Below, piece after piece: positions 50,118 through 61,777 of a DNA stretch of 64,000 nt; the first letter of the stretch is position 1, and each line of letters begins with the position of its first letter. The DNA is from Cytobacillus purgationiresistens. GTDB lineage: Bacteria; Bacillota; Bacilli; Bacillales; Cytobacillaceae. The notes beneath the pieces are model-generated. The model saw only the letters and a program-made list of their open reading frames with translations, was not told the DNA's origin and made no database searches. The stretch lies in NCBI RefSeq assembly GCF_030813235.1, contig NZ_JAUSUB010000004.1:208734-272733 (forward strand), written 5' to 3'. The translations under genes and the position numbers were made by a program.

Positions 50118-50138
50118 GCAGTCTAATTTAGACTGCTT
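50118..50138 (-). terminator. recD2 terminator
   Basis: AGCAGTCTAA and TTAGACTGCT form a perfect stem 5 nt after the recD2 stop and are followed by TTTTTTTC on the minus strand. Confidence 0.9.
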
Positions 50139-50142
50139 ATAC

Positions 50143-52560
50143 TTAGCTATATTCTTTTTCTAGAAAATCATACGGTGTGATTTTTTCCATTCCAATCATT
50201 GGATCAGCCTGCATGATTTCTTCTTCATAGGTCATTCCATCTGTTACAACTAGGAGAGAGTCTGCACTTTGCTTTTCTCCCAAGATGGCGTCCTGAAGTT
50301 TTTCTCTCAAGCTCGAGAGTCGAGACCCATCCGTTCTTTCCACTCCCATTTTTAAAGCATCCTCATCCCCGCATAGGATTAAAAACTGCTTACTGCGGGT
50401 AATCGCGGTATAAAGCAAATTGCGGCGGAGCATGCGATAATAGCTTTTAACGACAGGAAGAATAACAATTGGAAATTCACTACCTTGAGATTTATGTACT
50501 GAGCAGCAATAGGCATGGGTAATCTGATTTAAATCCTGCCTTGTATAAGTTGCCTCCGTTCCATCAAATGAAACAATCACCATATCTTGTTTTTCCGTAT
50601 TTTCCTTTGCAAAGAAAATGGAAACAATCTCACCCATATCTCCGTTAAACACATGGTTTTCAGGCTGGTTCACCAATTGGAGCACCTTGTCTCCGATTCG
50701 ATATTTCACATCGCCAAAAGCTAGTTCCTTCTTTGATTCATCTGGGTTTGGATTGAAGATTTCTTGAATCATTTCATTTAATTTATCAATACCGGCTGGA
50801 CCTCTGTACATCGGTGCCAATACTTGAATATCCCTTGCGGAAAATCCTTTTTTCTTTGCGTTTGATACCACTTGTTCAACGACAGTACCAATCTGGGCAG
50901 GCTGGCATCTTATAAAAGATCGATCCGGCTGCTGTAAAGTGATATTAGCCGGTACACGTCCCCTTTTCATCTCATGGGCAAGTTCGATAATGGAGGATCC
51001 TTCTGCCTGACGATAAATATCCGTTAACATCACGGATGGTATACGCTCTGATTTGAGCAGGTCCTTTAAAACCTGTCCTGGTCCAACAGAAGGAAGCTGG
51101 TCCTCATCTCCAACTAGAATGACCTGCATTTCATCAGGTATCGCCTTAAATAGTTGATTCGCAAGCCAGACATCTACCATAGAGGTTTCATCTACAATGA
51201 GGATTTTTCCTTCTAAAGGGTTTTCTTCCTGTCGATCAAACCCCTCACTTCCATTCCATCCAAGGAGGCGATGAATTGTCACTGCAGGTAAACCGGTCGA
51301 CTCAGACATTCTTTTTGCAGCCCGTCCGGTTGGCGCAGCTAGCAAGAAAGGGAAAGGCTCTTCTTTTTTATAATCCTTTTGTTCCAAAGAGCAGCCATGC
51401 AATTCGGCATAGAGCTCAACAATGCCTTTAATGACTGTTGTTTTTCCTGTACCAGGACCTCCGGTTAAAATCAGCATAGGAGACATGAGCGCTTTTTGGA
51501 TGGCCTCTTTTTGGGAAGGTGCATATTGCACACCAAGCCTTTCCTCAAGGTTTCCAAGCGCCATTAAAAACTCTGACTCTGGAAATTGCTCATCATATTG
51601 CGTTTGCTTTACGATTCTCTTTATATTCGTCACAATCCCTTTTTCCGAAAAATAAAGAGAAGGGGAATAAACTCTTTGCTCCTCAGCGATCAGCTTTCCT
51701 TCTTCACCAAGCGTGATGATTTCTTTTGAAATCTCTTCGTATTCAATGACATCCCGTTTGTTGTCTTCAAGGATCTTCTTAACACCTTCAAGCAGAATTT
51801 TCGTTTCTGTGTAAACATTACCAGCTTGTGTGCTTTCTGCTTCTAATACATGAAGGCAAGCTGCCCTTATTCTATCTGGATGACTACCAAACAGCCCAAC
51901 GTGATAGCCCAATTCGTCAGCACGGTTAAAGCCGATTCCTTCAATATCCTCGACAAGCTGATAAGGATTCTTCTGAATGACTTCAATTGTCGTTTCTTTG
52001 TATTGCTGATAAATTTTCATCGAAAGCTGTGGACCAAAGCCGAATTGATTAAGGGCAATCATTGTTTGCTCCAAACCTTGATGTTCCATGAGCGTATCAT
52101 AGAGCGATTTCGCTTTTTCTGATGACAATTTAGGCACCTGATCAAGAAGAGAAGGCTTATTTAATATTTTGGAAATGGCATTTTCACCCAAGGTTTCAAC
52201 AATGCTCTCAGCTGTTTTTTTTCCAATTCCTTTAAATAGCTCGCCCGCTAAATAATTTGCCACCCCTTGTTTTGTCTGGGGGATATCCTTTTGATAATGA
52301 CTTGCATGCAGCTGAACGCCAAATTTAGGATGGTCCTTTAATTCTCCATAGAATATATAGGATTCCTGGGGGTGGATTTGGGGAAAATAACCAGTGACAA
52401 CCGCTTCATTATCATCATAATCATGGTTGGTTTCTTCGACTCTAATTCGTAAAACCGTGTACAAGTTTTGTTCATTATGAAAAACCGTGACAAGATGCTT
52501 ACCCTTGATAAATTTCTTTTTTTCTCCGGCAAAAAGATCAAGAGAATCCTGCTTCTCCAT
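50143..52560 (-). CDS. recD2: ATP-dependent DNA helicase RecD2
   Basis: 5'-3' superfamily 1B helicase without RecBC partners, involved in repair and replication fork progress. The N-terminal OB-like and helix-hairpin-helix region (about 1-330) is specific to RecD2; motor motifs include Walker A GGPGTGKTTV, DETSMVD, VGDEDQLPSVGPG and HKSQGSEFP near the C-terminus. The length of 805 aa is normal. It follows yrrB in the usual order. Confidence 0.95.
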   Translation of the reverse strand: MEKQDSLDLFAGEKKKFIKGKHLVTVFHNEQNLYTVLRIRVEETNHDYDDNEAVVTGYFPQIHPQESYIFYGELKDHPKFGVQLHASHYQKDIPQTKQGVANYLAGELFKGIGKKTAESIVETLGENAISKILNKPSLLDQVPKLSSEKAKSLYDTLMEHQGLEQTMIALNQFGFGPQLSMKIYQQYKETTIEVIQKNPYQLVEDIEGIGFNRADELGYHVGLFGSHPDRIRAACLHVLEAESTQAGNVYTETKILLEGVKKILEDNKRDVIEYEEISKEIITLGEEGKLIAEEQRVYSPSLYFSEKGIVTNIKRIVKQTQYDEQFPESEFLMALGNLEERLGVQYAPSQKEAIQKALMSPMLILTGGPGTGKTTVIKGIVELYAELHGCSLEQKDYKKEEPFPFLLAAPTGRAAKRMSESTGLPAVTIHRLLGWNGSEGFDRQEENPLEGKILIVDETSMVDVWLANQLFKAIPDEMQVILVGDEDQLPSVGPGQVLKDLLKSERIPSVMLTDIYRQAEGSSIIELAHEMKRGRVPANITLQQPDRSFIRCQPAQIGTVVEQVVSNAKKKGFSARDIQVLAPMYRGPAGIDKLNEMIQEIFNPNPDESKKELAFGDVKYRIGDKVLQLVNQPENHVFNGDMGEIVSIFFAKENTEKQDMVIVSFDGTEATYTRQDLNQITHAYCCSVHKSQGSEFPIVILPVVKSYYRMLRRNLLYTAITRSKQFLILCGDEDALKMGVERTDGSRLSSLREKLQDAILGEKQSADSLLVVTDGMTYEEEIMQADPMIGMEKITPYDFLEKEYS

Positions 52561-52604
52561 TTATGCTTCCTCCTTCAAAAAAGCATCTTGCTTCTTATTT
52601 TATA

Positions 52605-53267
52605 TTAATCGTTTTGGTCATTTTCAATGAGTTTTTTTCCATAACCAGCTAGGAGATGGTCAGGCTGAATATCAAGTGCTTCTTCAAAATGCTTAAGTGC
52701 CATTTCACTATTTTCCTTAAAGCCGTATGCTACCCCCAGATTGTAATGAGCATCTGCATGGCGTGGATCGATCTCGATGCATTTCTCCAGTTGATTGATC
52801 GCTTCGTCAATTAGCTCTAATTGCGCTAGGGATAAGCCATATTGAAATAAAATTTCTGGATCATCTGGATTTAACTCTGCACCTCTCTGCAAATACGGAA
52901 GAGCTAGTTTTCCCTGCTCCAATTGAATCAAAGACATTCCCAACATAAAAAAGTTATCGGCTGAATTGATTCCTTTTTGCATTGCCATTTCAAACATATT
53001 CTTGGCTTCGTCAAAGTTTTCTTGATTATAGTATAGGTTACCGGCGCTATAATAAGCCGCACCTGCATTTTCATCAAGCCCGATCGCCTTTTCATAAAAT
53101 TTTAGAGCCTTTTCAATTTCTCCGACCGCAGATAATACATTCCCGAAATTAATATAGGAAACGGCGTCATCAGGATTTTCCTCGATAGCCTCCATAAAGA
53201 CCTTTGCAGCATCTTCCCATTTGCCTTCTTGCATATATTGAATACCTAATTGGTTTTTTTCCATCAC
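52605..53267 (-). CDS. yrrB: TPR repeat protein YrrB
   Basis: Made of about six tetratricopeptide repeats (e.g. AVSYINFGNVLSAVGEIEKALKFYEKAI-type units spaced 34 residues), 220 aa, no signal peptide. It resembles B. subtilis YrrB, whose structure is a TPR superhelix; partners are not known. It is 44 nt upstream of recD2. Confidence 0.9.
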   Translation of the reverse strand: MMEKNQLGIQYMQEGKWEDAAKVFMEAIEENPDDAVSYINFGNVLSAVGEIEKALKFYEKAIGLDENAGAAYYSAGNLYYNQENFDEAKNMFEMAMQKGINSADNFFMLGMSLIQLEQGKLALPYLQRGAELNPDDPEILFQYGLSLAQLELIDEAINQLEKCIEIDPRHADAHYNLGVAYGFKENSEMALKHFEEALDIQPDHLLAGYGKKLIENDQND

Positions 53268-53380
53268 AATCTACTCCATTTCATTCCATCAATTAAAGCT
53301 GTACGATTTATTCTCTTGAAAGTATAGCATATTTCATGATAAAAACATCCATTTGCCCTAATGACTATTCGCTAAAGCAA

Positions 53381-53422
53381 AAACTGACCTAGAATCATGT
53401 TTAAATGATCCTAGGTCAGTTT
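53381..53422 (-). terminator. mnmA terminator
   Basis: AAACTGACCTAG and CTAGGTCAGTTT pair, extended by ATCAT/ATGAT with one bulge each; the minus-strand hairpin starts 3 nt after the mnmA stop. Confidence 0.9.
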
Positions 53423-53424
53423 TT

Positions 53425-55711
<2,287 letters not shown>

Positions 55712-55749
55712 TTTCTTTCACCTTCTTGCTTTATTTCCTAAAGGGATTT

Positions 55750-56169
55750 TTATATATAAAACATATAAGCGTCTGATTCACCGTTATCTGTATGGTTTGC
55801 TAAATCCTCAACTGTTGTATTATCCAATACATCCTTGACAGCATCACGGATACGCATCCAAAGCTCTCTTTTTGCCGGTTCCTCATTCTCGATTCCTTCA
55901 ACAGGACTAATTGGTCCTTCAAGCACTCGAATAATATCTCCCGCAGTTATCTTTGAAGGTATATCTCCTAATATATAACCACCATAAGCACCGCGAATAC
56001 TTTTAACCAATCCTGCATTCCTTAATGGTGCAATTAACTGTTCTAAATAATGTTCAGATAAGTCATTAGCTTGCGCAATCGTTTTTAATGAAATTGGTCC
56101 TTCACCATACTTTTTCGCTAATTCAATCATGATAGTTAAGCCATAACGGCCCTTTGTAGAAATTTTCAT
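55750..56169 (-). CDS. cymR: Cysteine metabolism repressor CymR (Rrf2 family)
   Basis: Rrf2-type winged-helix repressor of cysteine synthesis genes, acting in complex with CysK. It starts MKISTKGRYGLTIMIELAKKYG, with recognition helix region LSEHYLEQLIAPLRNAGLVKSIRGAYGGY. No Cys cluster is present, unlike IscR. The length is 139 aa. It lies upstream of iscS; targets probably include the yrrT operon in this window. Confidence 0.93.
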   Translation of the reverse strand: MKISTKGRYGLTIMIELAKKYGEGPISLKTIAQANDLSEHYLEQLIAPLRNAGLVKSIRGAYGGYILGDIPSKITAGDIIRVLEGPISPVEGIENEEPAKRELWMRIRDAVKDVLDNTTVEDLANHTDNGESDAYMFYI

Positions 56170-56268
56170 GTTCTTGACACCCCTATTTCAATCTTTCTTA
56201 TATATTTGAAGCGCCGTGCATTCATTTAGTCATTTCAGTCATTAAAGCTTTTCTTTTCAGCTTATCCT

Positions 56269-56925
56269 TTAATGTGCGATAAATACTTTTTCCTTTTTAA
56301 GGTGAGCTAAAAACCGATCGGTTAGCGCCTGACATTGTGGCAAAGCAAATCCAACAATCGGTCCAATTGAAAGACTTAAAGCAATCGTCCCCCAAAAAAC
56401 GGGACCGCCTAACTGCCATCCGATAATAAGGACAATGATTTCCATACAAGAACGAACAGGTCCAACCTTCCAGCCTGTTTTCATTGTTAGTGCCATCATA
56501 AGACTATCTCTTGGTCCCGTTCCAAAGCGTGCTGATATATAAATGCCCATACCGTAACAATAAATAATGACACCTGCGGCAAACATCAGAATTTTTCCAA
56601 ACAGATGATCCGGAGTTTGCATAAATGGTAATAATAAATATAAATCTATAAAGACACCAATAAGAATCATATTAATATATGCACCTGTTTTTGGGAACTC
56701 CTTGGAAATAAGAGAAGAGACAATTAAAATGACAATTCCAACAATGATCGACCAGCTTCCAATCGTCAAACCTAATTGATAGTATAGTCCGACATGTAAA
56801 ACATCCCACGGCGTCGCACCCAGATTGGCTACAATTAACAAAACGATCCCAAGACTCATAATTAATAAGCCTAAGATGTATACAAGAAATCTCGGTCCAA
56901 TTTGCCCCCGCATCATTCGATTCAT
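56269..56925 (-). CDS. YczE/YyaS/YitT family membrane protein
   Basis: Polytopic protein of 218 aa with about five helices. Family blocks IVANLGATPWDVLHVGL and ISARFGTGPRDSLMMALT are present. Such proteins resemble transporters, but no substrate is known; B. subtilis YczE is linked to surfactin production. It stands between cymR and rarA, divergent from rarA, and is not in this place in B. subtilis. Confidence 0.8.
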   Translation of the reverse strand: MNRMMRGQIGPRFLVYILGLLIMSLGIVLLIVANLGATPWDVLHVGLYYQLGLTIGSWSIIVGIVILIVSSLISKEFPKTGAYINMILIGVFIDLYLLLPFMQTPDHLFGKILMFAAGVIIYCYGMGIYISARFGTGPRDSLMMALTMKTGWKVGPVRSCMEIIVLIIGWQLGGPVFWGTIALSLSIGPIVGFALPQCQALTDRFLAHLKKEKVFIAH

Positions 56926-57113
56926 ATTATATTTTCCCTTCGCCAGTACAAAGAATATAGTTTTTCAGTAAGTACGACTTCATAATATATACATTTTTAA
57001 CTATTAAATAGACTTTGTCATTATAGCATATTTGAAAGCATTATTCATTTTAGCTTGCTTTAGAGTATGGTATGTTTAAGAAAGAAATCGGTTTAAGATT
57101 TGGAGTGATGAAA

Positions 57114-58379
57114 TTGAATATAAAACCGTTAGCTTTCCGTATGCGTCCGAGGTCCATTGATGAAGTCATCGGTCAAAAACACCTTGTGAGCGAAGGGAAA
57201 ATCATCAGTCGAATGGTCAAGGCTAAACAGCTATCATCGATGATTTTATATGGACCTCCAGGTGTTGGAAAAACTTCCATAGCCAGCGCTATTGCAGGCA
57301 GTACAAGCTTTGCTTTCCGAACATTAAACGCAGTAACAAATAATAAAAAAGATATGGAAGTCGTCGCTGCTGAAGCCAAAATGTCCGGTAAAGTTATATT
57401 ATTACTTGATGAAGTGCATCGTCTTGATAAAGCGAAACAAGACTTTTTACTTCCTTATTTGGAAAATGGCATGATTACTTTAATCGGTGCAACAACAAGC
57501 AATCCTTACCATGCAATTAATCCTGCCATTAGAAGTAGATGCCAAATATTTGAGCTGAAGCCTTTAACAGAAGAAGAAATTATCTCTGCATTAATGACTG
57601 CAGTAAATGATAAGGAACGCGGATTGGGTGAAAAGAGTATCAACCTTTCGGAGGAGGCTTTAAGTCATCTCGCATCCGCATCAAACGGGGATGTGAGAAG
57701 CTCTTTAAATGCACTTGAACTTGCAGTACTCTCAACAGAACCAAATGACCAAGGTATCATCGAGATCGGTCTTACGGAAGCCGAAGAATGCATGCAAAGA
57801 AAGAGCCTCACCCATGATCGCGATGGCGATGCGCATTATGATGTCCTTTCCGCCTTCCAAAAATCAATTCGAGGCAGTGATGTCAATGCTGCACTGCATT
57901 ATTTAGGAAGACTGATCGAAGCGGGAGATTTAATTAGTATCGGCAGAAGAATACTAGTCATCGCATATGAAGATATCGGTCTTGCTTCCCCGCAAGCAGG
58001 AGCAAGAACATTAGCTGCAATTGAAACAGCTGAACGAATTGGGTTTCCTGAAGCTCGGATTCCATTAGCCAACGCAGTGATAGAACTCTGTCTTTCTCCT
58101 AAATCAAATTCCGCGATATCTGCCATCGATTCAGCTCTCGCAGATATTAGGGCAGGTAAAAGCGGAGAGGTACCCGACCATTTAAGAGACGCACATTATA
58201 AGGGTGCAAAGGAGCTTGGTAGAGGCATCGACTATAAATACCCGCATGATTATGAGAGTGGCTGGGTCAAACAGCAATACTTACCAAATAAAATCAAAAA
58301 CAAAGATTATTATCAGCCTAAGAAAAACGGTAAATTTGAACAAGCACTTGCCGTCGTTTATAAGCGGTTGCAAGAATAG
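57114..58379 (+). CDS. rarA: Replication-associated recombination protein RarA
   Basis: AAA+ ATPase related to clamp loaders that acts at stalled forks (MgsA/WRNIP1 family). Walker A GPPGVGKTS, Walker B LLLDEVHRLDK, sensor 1 ATTSNP, arginine region PAIRSRCQIF; the C-terminal domain has HYDVLSAFQKSIRGSD. The start is uncertain: GGAGTG is 8 nt before TTG 57114 and only 2 nt before ATG 57108; an ATG at 57072 has no site. From TTG the product is 421 aa, family length. It is convergent with a transporter operon. Confidence 0.93.
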   Translation: MNIKPLAFRMRPRSIDEVIGQKHLVSEGKIISRMVKAKQLSSMILYGPPGVGKTSIASAIAGSTSFAFRTLNAVTNNKKDMEVVAAEAKMSGKVILLLDEVHRLDKAKQDFLLPYLENGMITLIGATTSNPYHAINPAIRSRCQIFELKPLTEEEIISALMTAVNDKERGLGEKSINLSEEALSHLASASNGDVRSSLNALELAVLSTEPNDQGIIEIGLTEAEECMQRKSLTHDRDGDAHYDVLSAFQKSIRGSDVNAALHYLGRLIEAGDLISIGRRILVIAYEDIGLASPQAGARTLAAIETAERIGFPEARIPLANAVIELCLSPKSNSAISAIDSALADIRAGKSGEVPDHLRDAHYKGAKELGRGIDYKYPHDYESGWVKQQYLPNKIKNKDYYQPKKNGKFEQALAVVYKRLQE

Positions 58380-58395
58380 ATTAGCTTTTATATAT

Positions 58396-58436
58396 AACGC
58401 AGAAAGCTCGGCTATTATAAGCCCGTTTTCTGCGTT
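58396..58436 (+). terminator. rarA terminator
   Basis: AACGCAGAAA and TTTCTGCGTT pair, with an inner GGCT/AGCC stem, 16 nt after the rarA stop, then ATTTG. Confidence 0.75.
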
Positions 58437-58519
58437 ATTTGTTTATTACCATAATGAAAAGATCGACCTCTCTTAAACTAGAAGCTTTATAGACAAGGAG
58501 CGAATGATGCAAAATAAGG

Positions 58520-58654
58520 TTGATCGATCAGAGTATAGCTGTAAGCCAGGGACGGGATGTGGTAGAGAAGTTAGAAGAATTTAATAAGGTCTTCAGGTAT
58601 ATTGGGGACCCTGAAGAAGGTCATGCTCTTTCAAGTCATTTAGATGAATCCTAA
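58520..58654 (+). CDS. Possible 44-aa protein or gene remnant
   Basis: A plus-strand frame from TTG 58520 starting IDQSIAVSQGRDVVEKLEEF and ending with GDPEEGHALSSHLDES; the composition looks protein-like. AAGGAG about 20 nt upstream serves a different frame (ATGATG at 58504, stopping after 26 codons). The two frames together may be a frameshifted remnant. No family is recognised. Nothing else is seen in the 58380-58815 gap apart from terminators. Confidence 0.25.
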   Translation: MIDQSIAVSQGRDVVEKLEEFNKVFRYIGDPEEGHALSSHLDES

Positions 58655-58723
58655 AAAAAGAAATCATCACTTGGTTTAATTATTATCTTGAATAAACAGC
58701 TTCTAAAGTTCAGAATAAAAAAT

Positions 58724-58766
58724 CTAACACAAAAGGACGTATAAGCATACCGTCCTTTTATGTTAG
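58724..58766. terminator. Terminator at the end of the ABC transporter operon
   Basis: CTAACA-x-AAAAGGACG and CGTCCTTTT-x-TGTTAG pair around a 10-nt loop. On the minus strand it is followed by ATTTTTT, about 50 nt after the last operon stop. Confidence 0.8.
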
Positions 58767-58815
58767 GAGTATCTTAGGCTATCTGCTTAAAATAGTGCCC
58801 AACTCGTTTCTCCAC

Positions 58816-59775
58816 TTAAGCAGTGACATCTCTTTTCTTAAATACGAAAAAGGCAATCGCTTGAAACAGGATAAAATAAATGATTAACATGATAATTGAG
58901 AAGCCCAAAGTCATACCAGGCAGCATGGGTGTTCCTTCAAAATACTGTAATAGGTTTGTGTTAGCAAATAAGCTGAATTTAGCCCACTCATATTTCATCG
59001 CAACCAATTGAGTGATTTGACCACCAGCAAACATAAGGAAAATTGATAACCCAATTGCTAAGGAATTGCTTCTAAAGGCTGCAGATATCATAAAAGCCAT
59101 TGTAGCAAGCATTAGCATGTTAATGGATGACAGTCCATAACCTTTCATAAGATATAAGAATAAGTTTTGCTCTGTCACCATTCCATCCTGGTAGTTAAGA
59201 TGGGGAACAGGCTGGTCAGCTGTACCAAAGAGTATAAGGCCTAACAACCCTGAATAAAGGAAAAGTAAACCGAGTAATGATCCGCCAAATAATAGCACCG
59301 TAATATATTTTGATGCTAATATTTTTTCTCTTTTTATCGGACGAATGAGTAAAAGCTTTATCGTACCCCAGTTAAACTCACTCGCTACGATTCCTCCAGC
59401 AATAATAATCACAAATAGTCCAACAAAATCAATTAGTGAAGACATATCCGATACGAAGCTTAATCCTGAATAGTCCTGATTAGGTGATAGATTATTCTCA
59501 ATTCGGTACTCATTGATTGCTATCGATTCCTCATAGCTTACCTTCACTGCTGCTGGCATCATATCTCCAGACTCTTCAAGCTCTTTTTGATAACTTTGAT
59601 TTTGCATTTCCAATCCTTTTTTCCATGACTCATTATCAGGAACAGAGGCTCTTGTGTCCTGGTATTTCATGAATGCACCTGCGATCGTAATAATCAGTAA
59701 CAGGAGGCCAACCATAACATATGTGCCAGATTTTTTAAAAATTTTCAACCATTCATTTTGAATCAGATTAAACAT
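58816..59775 (-). CDS. ABC-2 type transporter permease
   Basis: Membrane protein of 319 aa with about six helices and a large outside loop after helix 1 (residues of about 40-105), the layout of ABC-2 permeases that handle peptides or drugs. It begins MFNLIQNEWLKIFKKSGTY, typical for this group. It overlaps the previous ATPase gene by 8 nt, so the two should form one exporter. Confidence 0.88.
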   Translation of the reverse strand: MFNLIQNEWLKIFKKSGTYVMVGLLLLIITIAGAFMKYQDTRASVPDNESWKKGLEMQNQSYQKELEESGDMMPAAVKVSYEESIAINEYRIENNLSPNQDYSGLSFVSDMSSLIDFVGLFVIIIAGGIVASEFNWGTIKLLLIRPIKREKILASKYITVLLFGGSLLGLLFLYSGLLGLILFGTADQPVPHLNYQDGMVTEQNLFLYLMKGYGLSSINMLMLATMAFMISAAFRSNSLAIGLSIFLMFAGGQITQLVAMKYEWAKFSLFANTNLLQYFEGTPMLPGMTLGFSIIMLIIYFILFQAIAFFVFKKRDVTA

Positions 59776-60694
59776 TTAGATTCTCTCCCTTTCTAGTTGT
59801 CACTTCAAGGAAACGATCTTCCAAGGTTTTTAACGTTTCTTGAATGCTGAAAATTCGTATATCCTCGTGAACGAATGCCTTAACTAGGTCGGGCACATCA
59901 TCCTTCATTAAAGTAACAATCATTTTATTGCCGTTTATCTGGAAAGGAACTTCCTGATAGAGGGATTTCAGAGCAGCCTCAGCTTTTTCTGGTGAATCGA
60001 CCTCTATTTCATAAGTGCTTCCATCTGCTTGAACAAAATCTGTGATGCTTTGAACATCAATTAATTTTCCATTTTGGATGATTCCAATACGATCACACAT
60101 CATTTCCATTTCAGAAAGCAAGTGACTGGATACGATAACTGCCATGCCTTTTTCCCTTGCCAGCTTTCTTACATGATCTCTGATTTCTCTAATTCCTGCA
60201 GGATCCAGTCCGTTGGTCGGTTCATCCAATATAAGAATTTTCGGATCATGCAAAAGACATTGCGCCAATCCAAGTCTCTGCCTCATCCCGAGTGAATATG
60301 TTTTAACCTTGTCATGGATTCGATCAGTTAAACCTACAAATCCCACTGTTTCAGCAATCTTCTCTTTAGTAATACCTTGTGACATTCTGGCATAATGAAG
60401 CAAGTTTTGATATCCGCTCATAAATTTATACATTTCCGGATTTTCAACAATTGCGCCAACATGCCCTACTGCTTTTTCAAAATCTGTTTTAATGCTGGAT
60501 CCAAGGATCTTTATATCCCCAGAAGTAATCCCGATTAATCCAACCATCATACGAATCGTAGTCGTCTTCCCTGCCCCATTGGGACCAAGAAATCCAAATA
60601 CCTCCCCTTCGTTCACCTTAAAACTTAATGAATCTATAATCGTTCTGCCTTTAATGACTTTTGATACATTTTCTATCTGCACGAGCGTTTCCAT
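59768..60694 (-). CDS. ABC transporter ATP-binding protein (BcrA-like)
   Basis: ATPase of 308 aa: Walker A GPNGAGKTTT, signature YSLGMRQRLGLAQ, Walker B ILILDEPTNGLDP, switch His in VSSHLLSEME, then a C-terminal domain of about 90 aa seen in bacitracin/lantibiotic-type exporters. Start ATG 60694 (METLVQIENVSK) has GAGGGG 8 nt upstream; an ATG-less start at 60709 is less likely. It partners the permease at 58816-59775. Confidence 0.9.
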   Translation of the reverse strand: METLVQIENVSKVIKGRTIIDSLSFKVNEGEVFGFLGPNGAGKTTTIRMMVGLIGITSGDIKILGSSIKTDFEKAVGHVGAIVENPEMYKFMSGYQNLLHYARMSQGITKEKIAETVGFVGLTDRIHDKVKTYSLGMRQRLGLAQCLLHDPKILILDEPTNGLDPAGIREIRDHVRKLAREKGMAVIVSSHLLSEMEMMCDRIGIIQNGKLIDVQSITDFVQADGSTYEIEVDSPEKAEAALKSLYQEVPFQINGNKMIVTLMKDDVPDLVKAFVHEDIRIFSIQETLKTLEDRFLEVTTRKGENLNV

Positions 60695-60705
60695 TATATT
60701 TCCCC

Positions 60706-61398
60706 TCATTCCTTAAATGTTTGTTTCATCCAATCAATGATGGATAAGCCTTCTTTCTCACGTAAATCTTCGACATTGAATTTGCCGATAAATTCACCTT
60801 CCCTCAAAGCGATAACCTCATCTAGCAACGGTTCAATTTCATCGATTTCATGTGTCGCAATAATCACCGTTTGGTTATTAAAGTCAATATAGGAAAGCAA
60901 GCTTTTCACAATTGAATCTCTTACCATTGGATCAAGACCGGAGAAAGGTTCATCTAATAGCACAACCGATGCTGTTCTTGATAAGGCCAGCACGAGCTTC
61001 AGTCTTCCCCGATTCCCTTTTGATAAATGCTTGATTTTTCGTTCGGGTTCCAGATTCATGAAGCTGAGTAGTTCATCTGCCTTGTTCAAACTGAAATCAC
61101 TGAACTGTGTTTGATAATAAGAGATCATATCCTTCACTTTAAATGACGGATAAAACATATCAACTTCTGTTAAATAAACCACTTCACTTGCTATTTTGCG
61201 GTTCACTGTTTTTCCATTAACAATGACTTTCCCTTTCGAGGGATAAGCAAGACCAGCAATAAGCTTCAAGGTAGTAGATTTACCACTGCCATTTGGTCCA
61301 AGCAATCCATAAATCTTTCCTTTTTCTAATGAGATGTTTATATTAGAAAGCCCTTCATCGCCTCCATAATTCTTTGTGACCGATTGGAATTCAATCAT
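60706..61398 (-). CDS. ABC transporter ATP-binding protein (YtrB-like)
   Basis: ATPase of 230 aa: Walker A GPNGSGKSTT, signature HLSKGNRGRLKL, Walker B VVLLDEPFSGLDP and switch IATHEIDEIE. Small size and neighbours fit the YtrB type. The start is set at ATG 61398 (MIEFQSVTKNYGG), 6 nt after GAGGGG; ATG 61401 is possible. It overlaps the end of the GntR gene by 8 nt. It probably pairs with the permease at 61777-62562. Confidence 0.88.
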   Translation of the reverse strand: MIEFQSVTKNYGGDEGLSNINISLEKGKIYGLLGPNGSGKSTTLKLIAGLAYPSKGKVIVNGKTVNRKIASEVVYLTEVDMFYPSFKVKDMISYYQTQFSDFSLNKADELLSFMNLEPERKIKHLSKGNRGRLKLVLALSRTASVVLLDEPFSGLDPMVRDSIVKSLLSYIDFNNQTVIIATHEIDEIEPLLDEVIALREGEFIGKFNVEDLREKEGLSIIDWMKQTFKE

Positions 61399-61777
61399 CA
61401 TCCTCCCCTCGCTTTCTTTCAAAATATGTCTCTAACCCAGTGACCATCTCTTTATCTGAGAAACCCAGTTCCTTCATATTTTTCACAAATACTTCTATAA
61501 TGCCTATTTGCATATTTACTTTTAATTGCTTAATCATCTGCTCATCTTCTGTTATAAATGTCCCTTGCCCGCGCTTTGTCTCTACCACTTCCATCCTCTC
61601 CAATTCACTGTAAGTCCTTTGAATCGTATTTGGATTGACTCCTGTTTGTATTGCCATCTCCCGCACTGACGGCAGCTTTTCCTCAGGCAATAATTCCCCT
61701 CTGATTATTTGCTGCACAATCCTATCGACGATTTGCATATATATCGGTTTTGAAGCCTGAAATTCTTCTCCCATCAT
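61391..61777 (-). CDS. GntR-family transcriptional regulator (YtrA subfamily)
   Basis: Winged-helix repressor of 128 aa. The N-terminal domain IYMQIVDRIVQQIIRGELLPEEKLPSVREMAIQTGVNPNTIQRTYSELE is the YtrA-type signature, with a short helical C-terminal part instead of a large effector domain. YtrA-group regulators respond to cell-wall-active agents and control linked ABC genes. Its ATG overlaps the permease stop (TAATG). A matching operator is at 62587-62616. Confidence 0.9.
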   Translation of the reverse strand: MMGEEFQASKPIYMQIVDRIVQQIIRGELLPEEKLPSVREMAIQTGVNPNTIQRTYSELERMEVVETKRGQGTFITEDEQMIKQLKVNMQIGIIEVFVKNMKELGFSDKEMVTGLETYFERKRGEDDD

